Program-made: the position numbers and the translations under genes | The notes under the pieces: generated by a model | What the model was told of the DNA's origin: nothing | Databases searched by the model: none | Seen by the model: only the letters and a program-made list of their open reading frames with translations | Shown here: positions 63,317 through 64,000 of the stretch, piece by piece | Position numbering within the stretch: position 1 is the stretch's first letter | How the letters are laid out: each line of letters starts with the position of its first letter | Source of the DNA: Streptomyces sp. HNM0575 | GTDB taxonomy: Bacteria > Actinomycetota > Actinomycetes > Streptomycetales > Streptomycetaceae | NCBI RefSeq assembly: GCF_012726265.1 | Contig: NZ_JAASAG010000008.1 | Span: 248,001 to 312,000 of the forward strand | Direction of reading: 5' to 3' | Length of the DNA stretch: 64,000 nt

Positions 63317-63943
63317 CTGAACGCCCGCCTCGACCCCCGAGCCCCCCTCGTGTTCGACACACGGGAGCTGGGGCGGCGGCCTGGCGCGATGAAGGAGCTC
63401 TCCCGCTCGGTGAAGTCTCCCGATGACCTCGGAGTCGAGGTCATCGGTGTGCCGGATGACGCGACGATCGAGCTGGACCTCCGCCTGGAGTCGGTCATGG
63501 AGGGTGTGCTCGTCACGGGCACCGCCCGTGCGCCGCTCAAGGGGGAGTGCGTAAGGTGTCTGGAGCCGCTGGAGCAGGAATGCGAGGCGGACTTCCAGGA
63601 GTTGTTCTCCTACCCCGACGCCGACGACCGGAGCCACAGCGGTGCGGAAGCCGGCGACGACGCCGAGGAGGAGGACACCTTCTCCATCGAGGGCGACTAC
63701 TTCGACCTCGAGCCCGTGCTGCGGGACGCGGTGGTGCTGTCACTGCCGTTGCAGCCGGTGTGCCGGGAAGACTGCCCCGGGCTGTGCGCCAAGTGCGGTG
63801 CGCGTCTGGCGGACGACCCGGGACACGATCACGATGACGCCGTCGACATCCGTTGGGCGGCACTGGAGGGACTCGCCGATTCCATGAAGGACGGCGAGAA
63901 GGACGCGCCCCGCGAAGCCGGGGATGACTCACAGGAGAAGTAG
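63317..63943 (+). CDS. DUF177 (YceD) family protein, probable CTG start
   Basis: 208 residues if begun at CTG 63317 (LNARLDPRAPLVFDTRELGRRPGAMKEL); the first conventional start, GTG 63350, would give 197 and cut off conserved residues. Upstream in frame there is a stop at 63260 and no ATG, GTG or TTG before 63350, while AGGAAG ends 2 bp before the CTG. DUF177 proteins carry the CVRCLEPL and CREDCPGLCAKCG cysteine pairs (possible metal site) and are linked with 23S rRNA/ribosome assembly. It is followed at 3 bp by rpmF. Confidence 0.85.
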   Translation: MNARLDPRAPLVFDTRELGRRPGAMKELSRSVKSPDDLGVEVIGVPDDATIELDLRLESVMEGVLVTGTARAPLKGECVRCLEPLEQECEADFQELFSYPDADDRSHSGAEAGDDAEEEDTFSIEGDYFDLEPVLRDAVVLSLPLQPVCREDCPGLCAKCGARLADDPGHDHDDAVDIRWAALEGLADSMKDGEKDAPREAGDDSQEK

Positions 63944-63945
63944 CC

Positions 63946-64000
63946 GTGGCTGTTCCGAAGCGGAAGATGTCGCGCAGCAACACGCGCCACCGCCGGTCGC
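63946..64000 (+). CDS. rpmF: 50S ribosomal protein L32 (cut by window end)
   Basis: First 18 residues (VAVPKRKMSRSNTRHRRS) of L32, 3 bp after the DUF177 stop with AGGAGA 9 bp upstream of GTG. The window ends inside the gene. Confidence 0.95.
   Translation, partial: MAVPKRKMSRSNTRHRRS

Overview
The window is high-GC actinomycete DNA and most resembles a Streptomyces or close relative. Evidence: very GC-rich codon use, many GTG starts, leaderless-type promoters, conservon operons, a lysine-tailed HU protein, and a gene order I recognise from the S. coelicolor core chromosome (proline catabolism, leuB, ilvE, cimA, accB-accE, two conservons, gltX, tRNAs, ndgR, leuCD, hupS, cofC, gpsA, ddl, thiL, thiD, rpmB, recG, rsmD, coaD, rpmF). 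That synteny is from memory, not from a search.

Layout. 1-5994 is an accessory catabolic operon: a three-subunit molybdenum hydroxylase (FAD, Mo and 2Fe-2S subunits), an alpha/beta hydrolase and a UbiD-type decarboxylase, all overlapping. 6137-12323 holds secreted or membrane proteins on the minus strand: a phospholipase C/acid-phosphatase-like phosphoesterase behind a possible PHO box, EfeB and EfeO of a ferrous iron importer (no EfeU seen), and a Tat-exported FAD oxidase. 12755-17012 is proline catabolism: a PucR regulator divergent from proline dehydrogenase and P5C dehydrogenase. 17380-22226 is branched-chain amino-acid synthesis (leuB, ilvE, cimA); cimA is preceded by a short Ile-Ile leader peptide and an intrinsic terminator that look like an attenuator. 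22334-26431 has a cytochrome P450, the acyl-CoA carboxylase beta and epsilon subunits, and a small unknown protein with a duplicated TANPxRTxL motif.

26980-37649 contains two adjacent conservons (cvnA-B-C-D twice): a membrane sensor-kinase-like protein, a roadblock protein, a DUF742 protein and a Ras-like GTPase. The B and D proteins of the two copies are nearly identical, while the A proteins have different repeat-rich tails. 37745-38020 is a 4 x 69 bp tandem repeat. It is followed by an FAH-family hydrolase, gltX (with an in-frame low-complexity insertion), tRNA-Gln and two identical tRNA-Glu genes. 41291-45588 has a MerR regulator/DUF4188 pair and ndgR divergent from leuCD. 45760-51334 carries hupS, cofC (F420 synthesis), a plsC-like acyltransferase, gpsA and ddl. 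51424-64000 carries thiL, thiD, rpmB, a FakA/DhaL-domain protein, recG, rsmD, coaD, a coiled-coil protein, a DUF177 gene and the start of rpmF.

The most striking feature is recG. Its Walker A motif is split between Lys and Thr by an in-frame 327-residue intein. It has the Trp/Cys/Thr signature of class 3 inteins, no nucleophile at residue 1, and a decayed homing-endonuclease region.
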